From positions 1 to 5,104 of the forward strand of contig JAEURL010000483.1 of NCBI GenBank assembly GCA_016789165.1: DNA of 5,104 bases. The letters run 5' to 3'. The notes beneath the pieces are model-generated. The model was not told the origin of the DNA. It made no database searches and worked only from the letters and a program-made list of their open reading frames with translations. Every line of letters starts with the position of its first letter. Positions within the stretch are counted from its first letter, which is position 1. The position numbers were made by a program, and so were the translations under genes. Below are positions 1 through 5,104 of this stretch, piece by piece. The DNA comes from Anaerolineales bacterium. GTDB lineage: Bacteria; Chloroflexota; Anaerolineae; Anaerolineales; UBA6663.

Positions 1-274
1 CGATTACGCGGTGCTCAAGGCCGACGACTTGCCGCAGGCCAGCCTGCGGCTGACCTTGAAGTACGTCGGGGAACGCCGCGACCGGCGGCCGGGAATTTCG
101 GGCTTGGAGCGCATCTCCACCCCCGGCCGGCGCGTGTACACCCGCCGCGACGATATCCCCTGGGTGCTCTCCGGGATGGGCATCGCCATCCTGTCCACGC
201 CGCGCGGCGTGATGACGGGCGCCAAGGCGCGCAAGCTGGGCGTGGGCGGCGAAGTCTTGTGCAAGGTGTGGTGA
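1..274 (+). CDS. rpsH: 30S ribosomal protein S8, 3' part (N-terminus outside window)
   Basis: Small-subunit protein that binds the central domain of 16S rRNA early in 30S assembly; in E. coli it is also the translational repressor of the spc operon. The reading frame enters at base 2 (base 1 is the last base of a preceding codon) and gives 90 residues before the TGA at 272-274. The family is usually about 130 residues, so roughly 40 N-terminal residues lie upstream. The C-terminal rRNA-binding half is clear: a GISGLERISTPGRRVY segment, then IPWVLSGMGIAILSTP, then RGVMTGAKARKLGVGGEVLC and the terminal KVW, all matching the S8 signature (the family usually reads STSKGVMTDREAR at the middle motif). 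It is followed by rplF after 28 nt, the usual spc order. The S8-binding regulatory mRNA site known from E. coli would lie upstream of this window and cannot be judged here. Confidence 0.97.
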   Translation, partial: DYAVLKADDLPQASLRLTLKYVGERRDRRPGISGLERISTPGRRVYTRRDDIPWVLSGMGIAILSTPRGVMTGAKARKLGVGGEVLCKVW

Positions 275-302
275 CGGCCGTCGCCGCCGGGAGAAGCAAA
301 CT

Positions 303-848
303 ATGTCGCGAATTGGAAAGAAACCCATCACCATCCCGAAAGGGGTGCAGGTGGCCGTCGACGGCAGCACCGTCAAGGTCAAAGGCCCCAAGGGCGAGCT
401 GACGCGCGCTTTTTCGTCGGAGATCGGCATCGCCATCGATGGCGGGCACGTGAACGTGACGCGCTCGACCGACGCGCGTCAGATGCGCGCGCTGCACGGC
501 ACCACCCGCGCCGTCCTGAACAACATGATCCGGGGCGTCAGCGATGGTTTCAGCAAGAACCTGCAGATCGAAGGCGTTGGTTACCGCGCCGAGATGAAGG
601 GCAAGCAGCTGGTCATGGCGCTGGGCTACTCGCATCCGGTGGTGGTTGATCCGCCGGCCGGTGTCGCTTTCGCCGTGGACGAGAAGGCCCGCCTCATCAC
701 GGTTTCGGGCATCGACAAGGAAACGGTGGGGCAGGTGGCCGCTAACCTGCGCGCCTGGCGCCCGCCGGAGCCGTACAAGGGCAAGGGCCTGCGCTACCAG
801 GGCGAGCAGATCAAGCGCAAGGCGGGCAAGGCCGGCAAGGTTGGGTAA
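303..848 (+). CDS. rplF: 50S ribosomal protein L6
   Basis: Large-subunit protein that binds 23S rRNA near the sarcin-ricin loop and the factor-binding region. The product is 181 residues, normal for the family (about 175-185). It has the two tandem L6 folds: an N-terminal one starting MSRIGKKPITIPKGV with the KVKGPKGEL segment at about 26-33, and a C-terminal one with GVGYRAEMKGK (91-101), LGYSHPV (107-113), SGIDKETVGQVAANLR (135-150) and the diagnostic PEPYKGKGLRY (155-165). The tail is basic, KRKAGKAGK. The ATG at 303 is preceded by GGGAGAAG at 289-296, a good Shine-Dalgarno sequence at normal distance, and the encoded N-terminus matches the family start. It lies 28 nt after rpsH and 38 nt before rplR. 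No anomalies are seen. Confidence 0.99.
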   Translation: MSRIGKKPITIPKGVQVAVDGSTVKVKGPKGELTRAFSSEIGIAIDGGHVNVTRSTDARQMRALHGTTRAVLNNMIRGVSDGFSKNLQIEGVGYRAEMKGKQLVMALGYSHPVVVDPPAGVAFAVDEKARLITVSGIDKETVGQVAANLRAWRPPEPYKGKGLRYQGEQIKRKAGKAGKVG

Positions 849-869
849 AGGCGTGCCCTCGGCGCGCCT
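849..869 (+). other. Stable stem-loop in the rplF-rplR intergenic gap
   Basis: Directly after the rplF TAA, AGGCGTGCC (849-857) can pair with GGCGCGCCT (861-869). This gives nine consecutive pairs (eight Watson-Crick and one T854-G864 wobble) around a three-base loop CTC (858-860). The stem ends five bases before the rplR Shine-Dalgarno sequence GGGAG (874-878). No run of T residues follows the stem; the nearest is four T at 879-882, beyond the Shine-Dalgarno. It is therefore not a canonical intrinsic terminator and must be read through to reach the rest of the operon. It could be an mRNA stability or processing element or a translational control structure. Chance pairing in G+C-rich DNA is also possible. 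Confidence 0.5.
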
Positions 870-886
870 GAACGGGAGTTTTAGCA

Positions 887-1252
887 ATGGCCGATAAGAA
901 ACGATTGACAGGCCGCGCGCGGCGCCATCGCCGTGTGCGCGCCCGTGTGTCCGGGACGGCCAGCCGGCCGCGGCTGAACGTGTTCCGGAGCCTGACGAAC
1001 ATTTACGCGCAGCTGATCGACGACCAGGCCGGCGTCACGTTGGTCTCAGCCTCCACCGTCGACACTGACCTCAAGCAACCGCTGGCCGGCAAGAAGAAAT
1101 CTGAGCAGGCCAAACTGGTGGGCATGGCGGTGGCCGAGCGGGCCAAGGCCAAGGGCATCACCGCGGCTGTGTTTGACCGCGGCGGTTATCGGTACCATGG
1201 GCGCGTCAAGGCGCTGGCCGACGGCGCGCGCGAAGGCGGATTGGAGTTCTAA
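887..1252 (+). CDS. rplR: 50S ribosomal protein L18
   Basis: Binds 5S rRNA and, with L5 and L25/CTC-type proteins in many bacteria, attaches it to the large-subunit central protuberance. The product is 121 residues, typical length (about 115-122). The N-terminal 20 residues are rich in Arg and Lys, the flexible RNA-binding tail. The core follows with RPRLNVFRS (27-35), IYAQLIDDQAGVTL (39-52) and SAS. The C-terminus VFDRGGYRYHGRVKALADG (95-113) followed by AREGGLEF is the strongest family signature. The ATG at 887 has GGGAG at 874-878 with an eight-base spacer. The stop TAA (1250-1252) abuts the rpsE start exactly (TAAATG), so the two genes are probably translationally coupled. Confidence 0.99.
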   Translation: MADKKRLTGRARRHRRVRARVSGTASRPRLNVFRSLTNIYAQLIDDQAGVTLVSASTVDTDLKQPLAGKKKSEQAKLVGMAVAERAKAKGITAAVFDRGGYRYHGRVKALADGAREGGLEF

Positions 1253-1801
1253 ATGGCACGAGGACGAGGACGCGAACCCCAGAGTGAAGAGCGCGGCGAC
1301 GAGCTGGACGAGCGCGTGATCGATATTACGCGCGTCGCCAAGGTAATCAAGGGCGGCCGGCGCTTCGCCTTCCGCGTCGTGGTGGTGGCCGGCGACAACC
1401 GCGGCCGCGTGGGCATCGGCATCGGCAAGAGCCGGGCGGTGCCGGACGCCATCCGCAAGGCCACCGAGCGGGCGCGCAAGAGCCTGCAGCCGGTGCAGAT
1501 CATGGGCACCACCATTCCGCACGAAGTGACGGCCGAACACGGCGGCGCCCGGATTCTGCTCAAGCCGGCCTCGCCCGGCACGGGCGTCATCGCCGCCGGC
1601 GGCGTGCGCGCCGTGCTGGAAGCGGCGGGCGTGCGTGATATCTTGACCAAATCGATGGGCAGCGCCAACGTCCTCAACGTGGTCAACGCCACGCTCGACG
1701 CCCTCGGCCTGCTCAAGGAGCCAGCGGGCGAGGCGGCCCGCCGGAGCAAGGATCTCCGGCACGTCACCCCGTTCTGGAACCGGGATAAGAAACATGGCTA
1801 G
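1253..1801 (+). CDS. rpsE: 30S ribosomal protein S5
   Basis: Small-subunit protein at the mRNA entry side, important for decoding accuracy; in E. coli, changes in its loop around the VKGG motif give spectinomycin resistance. The product is 182 residues, longer than the approximately 166 of E. coli. The N-terminal dsRNA-binding-like domain spans about 21-85, with RVAKVIKGGRRFAF (27-40), GDNRGRVGIGIGKSRAVPDA (48-67) and IRKATERARKSL. The C-terminal S5 domain spans about 90-155, with IPHEVTAEHGGARILLKPA (88-106), GTGVIAAGGVRAVLEAAGV and the MGSANVLNVVNATLDAL segment. The KGGR loop looks normal, so no spectinomycin-resistance change is obvious. A basic tail (about 156-182) extends past the usual end. 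The start directly follows the rplR stop with GGAG at 1243-1246 inside rplR. The last eight bases overlap rpmD. Confidence 0.99.
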   Translation: MARGRGREPQSEERGDELDERVIDITRVAKVIKGGRRFAFRVVVVAGDNRGRVGIGIGKSRAVPDAIRKATERARKSLQPVQIMGTTIPHEVTAEHGGARILLKPASPGTGVIAAGGVRAVLEAAGVRDILTKSMGSANVLNVVNATLDALGLLKEPAGEAARRSKDLRHVTPFWNRDKKHG

Positions 1802-1994
1802 CACGAGCACTCCGACCAAGACTCTCCGGATCACGCTGGTCCGCAGCCCGATCGGTTTCTCCGAGCGGCACAAGGCCACGGTCCGGGCCCTCGGCTTGCG
1901 CCGGTTGCACCAGACCGTGGACCAGGCGGATACGCCCCAGCTGCGCGGCATGCTGGCCAAGGTGGCGCGGCTGGTCAAGGTGGAAGAGGCCTAA
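1794..1994 (+). CDS. rpmD: 50S ribosomal protein L30
   Basis: Small large-subunit protein of the L30/L7 family that binds 23S rRNA. The product is 66 residues, near the usual 58-62 with a short extra N-terminus (ASTSTPTK) before the conserved LRITLVRSPIGF (11-22). Then follow the ALGLRRLHQTV segment (32-42), DTPQLRGMLAKV (46-57) and the closing LVKVEE, all standard for bacterial L30. The ATG at 1794 lies inside the rpsE 3' end, giving an eight-base overlap in another frame. GGGA at 1782-1785 is a plausible Shine-Dalgarno with an eight-base spacer, so expression may be coupled to rpsE. One base separates its stop from rplO. Confidence 0.97.
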   Translation: MASTSTPTKTLRITLVRSPIGFSERHKATVRALGLRRLHQTVDQADTPQLRGMLAKVARLVKVEEA

Positions 1995-1995
1995 C

Positions 1996-2442
1996 ATGAA
2001 GTTGCATGACCTGGGCCCCAATGCCGGGGCTAAGCGCAAGAAGACCCGCGTCGGGCGCGGCATCTCGGCTGGCAAGGGGAAGACGGCCGGCCGCGGTACC
2101 AAGGGCGAAGGCGCCCGCACCGGCGGCGGCGGCAAGTTGTACCGCCAAGGCGGCAACCTGCCGTTCTATCGCAGCCTGCCGTTTAAGCGCGGCTTTATCA
2201 ATCTGTTCCGCACCGAGTACGCTGAAGTCAACCTGGCGCGCCTGGCGGCCTTCGAGGCCGGCGCCGAGGTGACTCCGGCCAGCTTGGCCGAGGCCGGCGT
2301 GATCCGCGATGCCGATCATCCGGTGGTGTTGTTGGGTCAAGGCCAGCTGGACAAACCGCTCACGATCAAAGTGCACCGCGCCAGCCAGTCGGCCGTCGCC
2401 AAGGTGGAAGCGGCCGGCGGCAAAGTGGAAATCATCGCGTAG
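1996..2442 (+). CDS. rplO: 50S ribosomal protein L15
   Basis: Large-subunit assembly protein that binds 23S rRNA late in assembly. The product is 148 residues, normal for the family (about 144-150). The N-terminal extended rRNA-binding tail is diagnostic: MKLHDLGPNAGAK, then KKTRVGRGISAGKGKTAGRG (20-39) followed by TKGEGARTGGGG. A globular C-terminal half has LPFKRGFINLF (61-71), EYAEVNLARL, and ends with SAVAKVEAAGGKVEII. The usual FEGGQ-type motif is replaced by YRQGGN at about 49-54, a lineage difference rather than damage. The start is one base after the rpmD stop, with GGAAGAGG (1982-1989) as Shine-Dalgarno inside rpmD. secY follows after 12 nt. Confidence 0.99.
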   Translation: MKLHDLGPNAGAKRKKTRVGRGISAGKGKTAGRGTKGEGARTGGGGKLYRQGGNLPFYRSLPFKRGFINLFRTEYAEVNLARLAAFEAGAEVTPASLAEAGVIRDADHPVVLLGQGQLDKPLTIKVHRASQSAVAKVEAAGGKVEIIA

Positions 2443-2454
2443 CGGAGACCAGCG

Positions 2455-3786
2455 ATGAAAATATCTGCCTGGCGGTATCTCTGGGCCGCGGAAGACCTGC
2501 GCAATCGGGTGTTGATCACGATTGTGCTGCTGGTCATCTACCGGCTGGCCGCGCACGTGCCGGTGCCCGGCGTCAACCCGGAGGCGGTCCGCGCCATCCT
2601 GGAGGCCGGCGGGGTGGGCGGCAACTTCCTGGGCATCCTGGACATGCTCTCCGGCGGCACGGTTTCCAACCTGTCCGTGCTGGCGATGGGCGTCTACCCG
2701 TACATCACGGCGCAGATCATCCTGCAGCTGCTGGTGCCGATCATCCCGCGCTTGCAGCGCATCATGGAAGAGGATCCCACGCGCGGCCGGGAGCTGATGG
2801 AGCGCTGGACCTACTACTTGGCCGTGCCCATGGCGGCGCTGAACGCCTTCGGCCAGATCCGGATTATCCAATCCTTGCAGCCGCCGGGCGGCCAGTCCAT
2901 CTTGACGTTTGGCGACTTGGGTTTCAACCTGCCGACCATCACCATGATCGTGGCGATGACGGGCGGGACGATGTTCGCCATCTGGCTGGGCGAGCTGATC
3001 TCGGAGTACGGCCTGCGCAAGCAGGGCCTCTCGCTGATCATCTTCGCCGGCATCGTGGCGCGCATCCCGTCGCAGCTGGGCAATCTGCTCCAGGATGAGA
3101 CGCGCTGGCTGACGTCGCTGCTGGTCTTCCTGGTGCTGGTCGTGCTGATGGTCTTTGTCATCGTGTTCGTCCAGCAGGGCCGGCGCAATGTGCCCGTCCT
3201 GTATCCCGGCCGGCGCATGGGCAACCGCATGAGCATGCCGGTACGCGGCAACCTGCCGCTGCAGATCAACATGGCCGGCATGATCCCGATCATCTTCGCC
3301 CAGGCCCTGTTGACCTTCCCGGCCGTGATCGCGCAGTTCTTCGTGGCCTCCAGCACGCAGTGGGTGGCGGACGCGGCGGGCGCGGTCAGCCGCCTGTTTG
3401 GCGGCCAGAGCGAGTGGTACTGGCTGCTGTATTTTCTGATGGTGGTGGCGTTCACGTTCTTCTACACTGACGTGCTCTTCACCCAGCAGAACTACGGCGA
3501 AAACCTGAAACGCGCCGGCGCGCAGATCCCGGGTGTAACCAAGGGCGCTCCGACCCAGAAGTACCTGACCAAGGTGCTGCGCCGCATCACCCTGCCGGGG
3601 GCGCTGTTCCTGGGCGTGGTGGCCGTCATGCCCTTCCTGGTCCGGCCGCTCCTGCCAGTCTCTGGCTCGCTCTCGATCCTGAGCACCGGCCTGCTGATCG
3701 TGGTCGGCGTGGTGCGCGATACGTTCTTTGGCTTGGATGCCGAACTGAAGCTGCGCGGTTATAACGACTCATTGCTCGTCAAGTGA
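2455..3786 (+). CDS. secY: Protein translocase subunit SecY
   Basis: Central pore of the Sec translocon in the inner membrane, working with SecE/SecG and driven by SecA or the translating ribosome. The product is 443 residues, matching the family (about 420-445), with ten expected hydrophobic segments at about 18-34, 72-95, 118-138, 160-182, 191-206, 218-240, 270-292, 321-342, 380-398 and 404-420. The plug region includes ILDMLSGGTVSNLSVLAMG (61-79), followed by YPYITAQIILQLL. Conserved later blocks are SLIIFAGIVARIP (193-205), INMAGMIPIIFA (271-282), ENLKRAGAQIPG (349-360) and the C-terminal VRDTFFGLDAELKLRGY. GGAGA at 2444-2448 precedes the ATG by six bases. Cytosolic loops differ from consensus: GLRKQG replaces the usual GIGNG after segment 4, RGNLPL replaces STHLPL before segment 7, and PGVTKG replaces PGIRPG between segments 8 and 9. 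Operon position supports the primary translocon rather than an accessory SecY2. Confidence 0.98.
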   Translation: MKISAWRYLWAAEDLRNRVLITIVLLVIYRLAAHVPVPGVNPEAVRAILEAGGVGGNFLGILDMLSGGTVSNLSVLAMGVYPYITAQIILQLLVPIIPRLQRIMEEDPTRGRELMERWTYYLAVPMAALNAFGQIRIIQSLQPPGGQSILTFGDLGFNLPTITMIVAMTGGTMFAIWLGELISEYGLRKQGLSLIIFAGIVARIPSQLGNLLQDETRWLTSLLVFLVLVVLMVFVIVFVQQGRRNVPVLYPGRRMGNRMSMPVRGNLPLQINMAGMIPIIFAQALLTFPAVIAQFFVASSTQWVADAAGAVSRLFGGQSEWYWLLYFLMVVAFTFFYTDVLFTQQNYGENLKRAGAQIPGVTKGAPTQKYLTKVLRRITLPGALFLGVVAVMPFLVRPLLPVSGSLSILSTGLLIVVGVVRDTFFGLDAELKLRGYNDSLLVK

Positions 3787-3796
3787 GGGCACGGCT

Positions 3797-4456
3797 ATGC
3801 CGCGGTATGTTCTGCTGTTCGGGCCGCCCGGCGCTGGCAAGGGGACCCAGGCGCAGATCTTGAGCGCCGAGTTTGGACTGCCGCAGGTGGCTTCCGGCGA
3901 CCTGTTTCGTGACAACTTGAAGCGGATGACGCCGCTCGGCCAACTGGCCCGCCAGTATATGGATAAAGGCGAGCTGGTGCCGGATGATGTGACCGTCGGC
4001 ATGATCCGCGACCGATTGTCCTGGCCGGACGCCAAGCCCGGCGCGCTGCTCGACGGTTTCCCGCGCACGCCGCCGCAGGCGCAGGCGTTGGACGGCCTGC
4101 TGGCCGAGTTTGACGGCCAGGTGAACTGCGTGCTCTTCATGAAGGTGCGCGAGCGCATTCTTCTGGAGCGGCTCTCGTCCCGCTGGGTTTGCCGGGGGCC
4201 GCAGCAGCATGTTTACAACATCATCACCAACCCGCCGCAAGTCCCTGGGCGGTGTGATCAGGACGGCGCTGAGCTTTACCAGCGCGATGACGACAAGGTT
4301 GAGGTGCAGGCCAAACGCATCCGTGTTTTCATGGACCAGACGGCGCCCTTGATCGAGTTCTATGCGGCGCGGGGGGTGCTGGTGGAGATCGACGGCGAAC
4401 GGAGCGTGGCGGAGGTCACTGCCCAGGTGCGCGCGGCGGTGGCTGAACGAGGATGA
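3797..4456 (+). CDS. adk: Adenylate kinase
   Basis: Cytoplasmic enzyme that interconverts ATP + AMP and 2 ADP, balancing the adenylate pool. The product is 219 residues, the long-lid bacterial form (about 214-220). Motifs in order: P-loop GPPGAGKGT (9-17, Lys15), AMP-site SGDLFRDNL (33-41, Arg38), DGFPRT (86-91, Arg90), and lid residues from about 129 to 166, ending YQRDDD (161-166) with Arg163, then the LIEFYAARG helix. In the lid, the usual CxxC first half is CRGPQQH (Cys132, Pro135, His138) with one extra residue; the second half CDQD (Cys153, Asp156) is of the Cys/Asp type known from Bacillus. One metal ligand is thus missing or replaced. The ATG has GAGGG at 3785-3789, overlapping the secY stop, with a seven-base spacer. 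Its stop overlaps map (ATGA). Confidence 0.98.
   Translation: MPRYVLLFGPPGAGKGTQAQILSAEFGLPQVASGDLFRDNLKRMTPLGQLARQYMDKGELVPDDVTVGMIRDRLSWPDAKPGALLDGFPRTPPQAQALDGLLAEFDGQVNCVLFMKVRERILLERLSSRWVCRGPQQHVYNIITNPPQVPGRCDQDGAELYQRDDDKVEVQAKRIRVFMDQTAPLIEFYAARGVLVEIDGERSVAEVTAQVRAAVAERG
4449..4452 (+). promoter_or_regulatory. Atypical Shine-Dalgarno abutting the map start
   Basis: GAGG lies directly against the map ATG (4453) with no spacer, too close for ordinary 30S positioning. No other strong Shine-Dalgarno is seen at 5-10 bases. With the ATGA overlap of adk stop and map start, this favours initiation by ribosomes finishing adk (termination-reinitiation). The functional reading is inference. 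Confidence 0.4.
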
Positions 4457-5104
4457 ACGACCGGCCGGCCAGCCGGGGCGGCGTCGAACGCAAAAGCGCC
4501 CGGGAGCTGGAGATCATGCGCGCCGCTGGACGGATTGCGGCGCTGGCCCTGGAGGCCATGCGCGACCGGCTGCGCGCCGGGGTGACCACCCGGCAGTTGG
4601 ACGCGGTGGCCGAAAAGGTCATCGCCCAGCAGCATGCCCAGCCGGCCTTCAAGGGTTATCCGGGGCCATACCCTTACCCGTTCGCCACCACGATCTCGAT
4701 CAACGAGCAGTTGGTGCACGGGCTGCCTGGGCCGCGGGCGGTGCGCGAAGGCGATCTGGTCAGCCTGGATTGCGGAGTGCTGTATCAAGGCTATTACGCC
4801 GATGCGGCGTTGAGCGTGGGGGTGGGGGAGTGTCCGCCGGAGGTGCAGCGGCTGCTGGCGGTGACTGAACAGGCGCTCTGGGCCGGGTGCGCGGAGTTGC
4901 GGGCCGGCCGGCGGATCGGTGATGTCTCGGCCGCGATCCAGGCGCATGTGGAGGGCCACGGTTATTGTGTGGCCCGCGAGTATACGGGCCACGGCGTTGG
5001 GCGGGCCATGCACGAGGAGCCCGAACTGCCCAACCAGGGCCGGCCTGGCTCCGGGCGGCTGCTGCGGCCCGGCATGGTGCTGGCCATTGAGCCAATGGTC
5101 ATCG
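4453..5104 (+). CDS. map: Type I methionine aminopeptidase, 5' part (C-terminus outside window)
   Basis: Metalloenzyme that removes the initiator methionine from nascent proteins. The frame is open from the ATG at 4453 to the window edge, giving 217 residues of a family usually about 250-265 long, so about 40 are missing. After a ten-residue polar N-terminus comes the KSARELEIMRAAGRIA helix (14-29). Active-site residues are in place: His89 in NEQLVHGLP, metal ligands Asp106 (SLDCG) and Asp117 (YADAA), His180 (TGHGVG), substrate His187 (RAMHEEP) and Glu213 (AIEP). The spacings 106-117-180-213 (11, 63, 33) equal those of E. coli Asp97-Asp108-His171-Glu204. The fifth ligand, equivalent to E. coli Glu235, lies beyond the window. 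An internal ATG at 4516 was rejected as the start because it would remove the conserved first helix. The YPGPYPYPFATT stretch before His89 is longer than in E. coli. adk precedes it with a four-base overlap; infA and rpmJ commonly follow. Confidence 0.97.
   Translation, partial: MNDRPASRGGVERKSARELEIMRAAGRIAALALEAMRDRLRAGVTTRQLDAVAEKVIAQQHAQPAFKGYPGPYPYPFATTISINEQLVHGLPGPRAVREGDLVSLDCGVLYQGYYADAALSVGVGECPPEVQRLLAVTEQALWAGCAELRAGRRIGDVSAAIQAHVEGHGYCVAREYTGHGVGRAMHEEPELPNQGRPGSGRLLRPGMVLAIEPMVI

Noticed and set aside
861..868. GGCGCGCC palindrome as a protein-binding or restriction-related site
   Set aside because: It is one arm of the hairpin at 849-869 and such G+C palindromes are expected by composition.
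15..887. Long reverse-strand open frame (290 codons) opposite rpsH and rplF
   Set aside because: It lies antisense to two clear ribosomal protein genes, its translation is low-complexity Arg/Ala/Leu-rich with no recognisable family, and long antisense frames are expected in G+C-rich coding DNA.
1046..1978. Reverse-strand open frame of 310 codons opposite rplR, rpsE and rpmD
   Set aside because: Shadow of three conserved genes; no domain, no ribosome-binding context, and composition follows the codon bias of the sense strand.
1975..2871. Reverse-strand open frame of 298 codons opposite rplO and the start of secY
   Set aside because: Same reason: antisense shadow with His/Gln/Arg-rich product and no family match that I recognise.
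4469..4484. CCGGCCGGCC run near the map start as a repeat element
   Set aside because: Short, single, inside coding sequence, and GGCCGG-type strings occur many times in this G+C-rich window.
4516..4518. Alternative ATG start for map with GGAG upstream (4508-4511)
   Set aside because: It would remove the conserved KSARELE part of the first helix, and the spacing is short; the ATG at 4453 keeps the family N-terminus.
4362..4868. Forward open frame of 168 codons across the adk-map junction
   Set aside because: It is out of frame with both genes, yields an Arg/Gly/Ala-rich product, and both overlapped genes have complete conserved motifs.
4360..5013. Reverse-strand open frame of 217 codons opposite adk end and map
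   Set aside because: Antisense to the conserved active-site coding region of map; no supporting features.
1..5104. Search for tRNA genes, CRISPR arrays, insertion sequences, promoters or intrinsic terminators
   Set aside because: None seen: gaps are at most 38 nt, no spaced direct repeats or terminal inverted repeats were noticed, and no hairpin followed by a T-run was found.

Overview
The window is one uninterrupted, forward-strand stretch of the bacterial spc (spectinomycin) ribosomal-protein operon. In order it holds rpsH (S8, 3' end only), rplF (L6), rplR (L18), rpsE (S5), rpmD (L30), rplO (L15), secY, adk and map (5' part only). Every gene is intact apart from the two cut by the window edges. 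The order is the conserved one found in many bacteria.

The DNA is strongly G+C-rich, by eye around the mid-60s percent, with G/C-ending codons throughout and no change of composition between genes, so there is no sign of transfer or insertion. The adenylate kinase has the long lid of the bacterial type with Cys/Asp metal-type positions. SecY, L15 and the methionine aminopeptidase have loops that differ from the E. coli and Bacillus consensus. From general familiarity with these families I lean towards a Chloroflexota (Anaerolineae-like) bacterium, possibly from a metagenome, but this is inference and was not tested with a tree.

Layout: 1-274 is the S8 tail. 303-2442 holds five ribosomal protein genes with gaps of 28 nt (S8-L6), 38 nt (L6-L18), 0 nt (L18-S5), an 8-nt overlap (S5-L30) and 1 nt (L30-L15). 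2455-3786 is secY, 3797-4456 is adk, and map begins at 4453 with an ATGA overlap of the adk stop. No promoter, terminator, tRNA, repeat array or mobile element is visible. No gene-free stretch exceeds 38 nt.

Functionally the block couples ribosome assembly (S8 and S5 in the small subunit; L6, L18, L30 and L15 in the large subunit) to protein export (SecY), nucleotide energy balance (Adk) and removal of the initiator methionine (Map). Tight spacing and overlaps imply one polycistronic mRNA with translational coupling.

I found no previously undescribed system here. The points worth a second look are small: SecY differs from the usual consensus in three cytosolic loops, including loss of the arginine equivalent to E. 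coli Arg357; the adenylate kinase lid lacks one of its usual metal-ligand cysteines and has a one-residue insertion; and a strong 9-bp hairpin sits right after the rplF stop codon.
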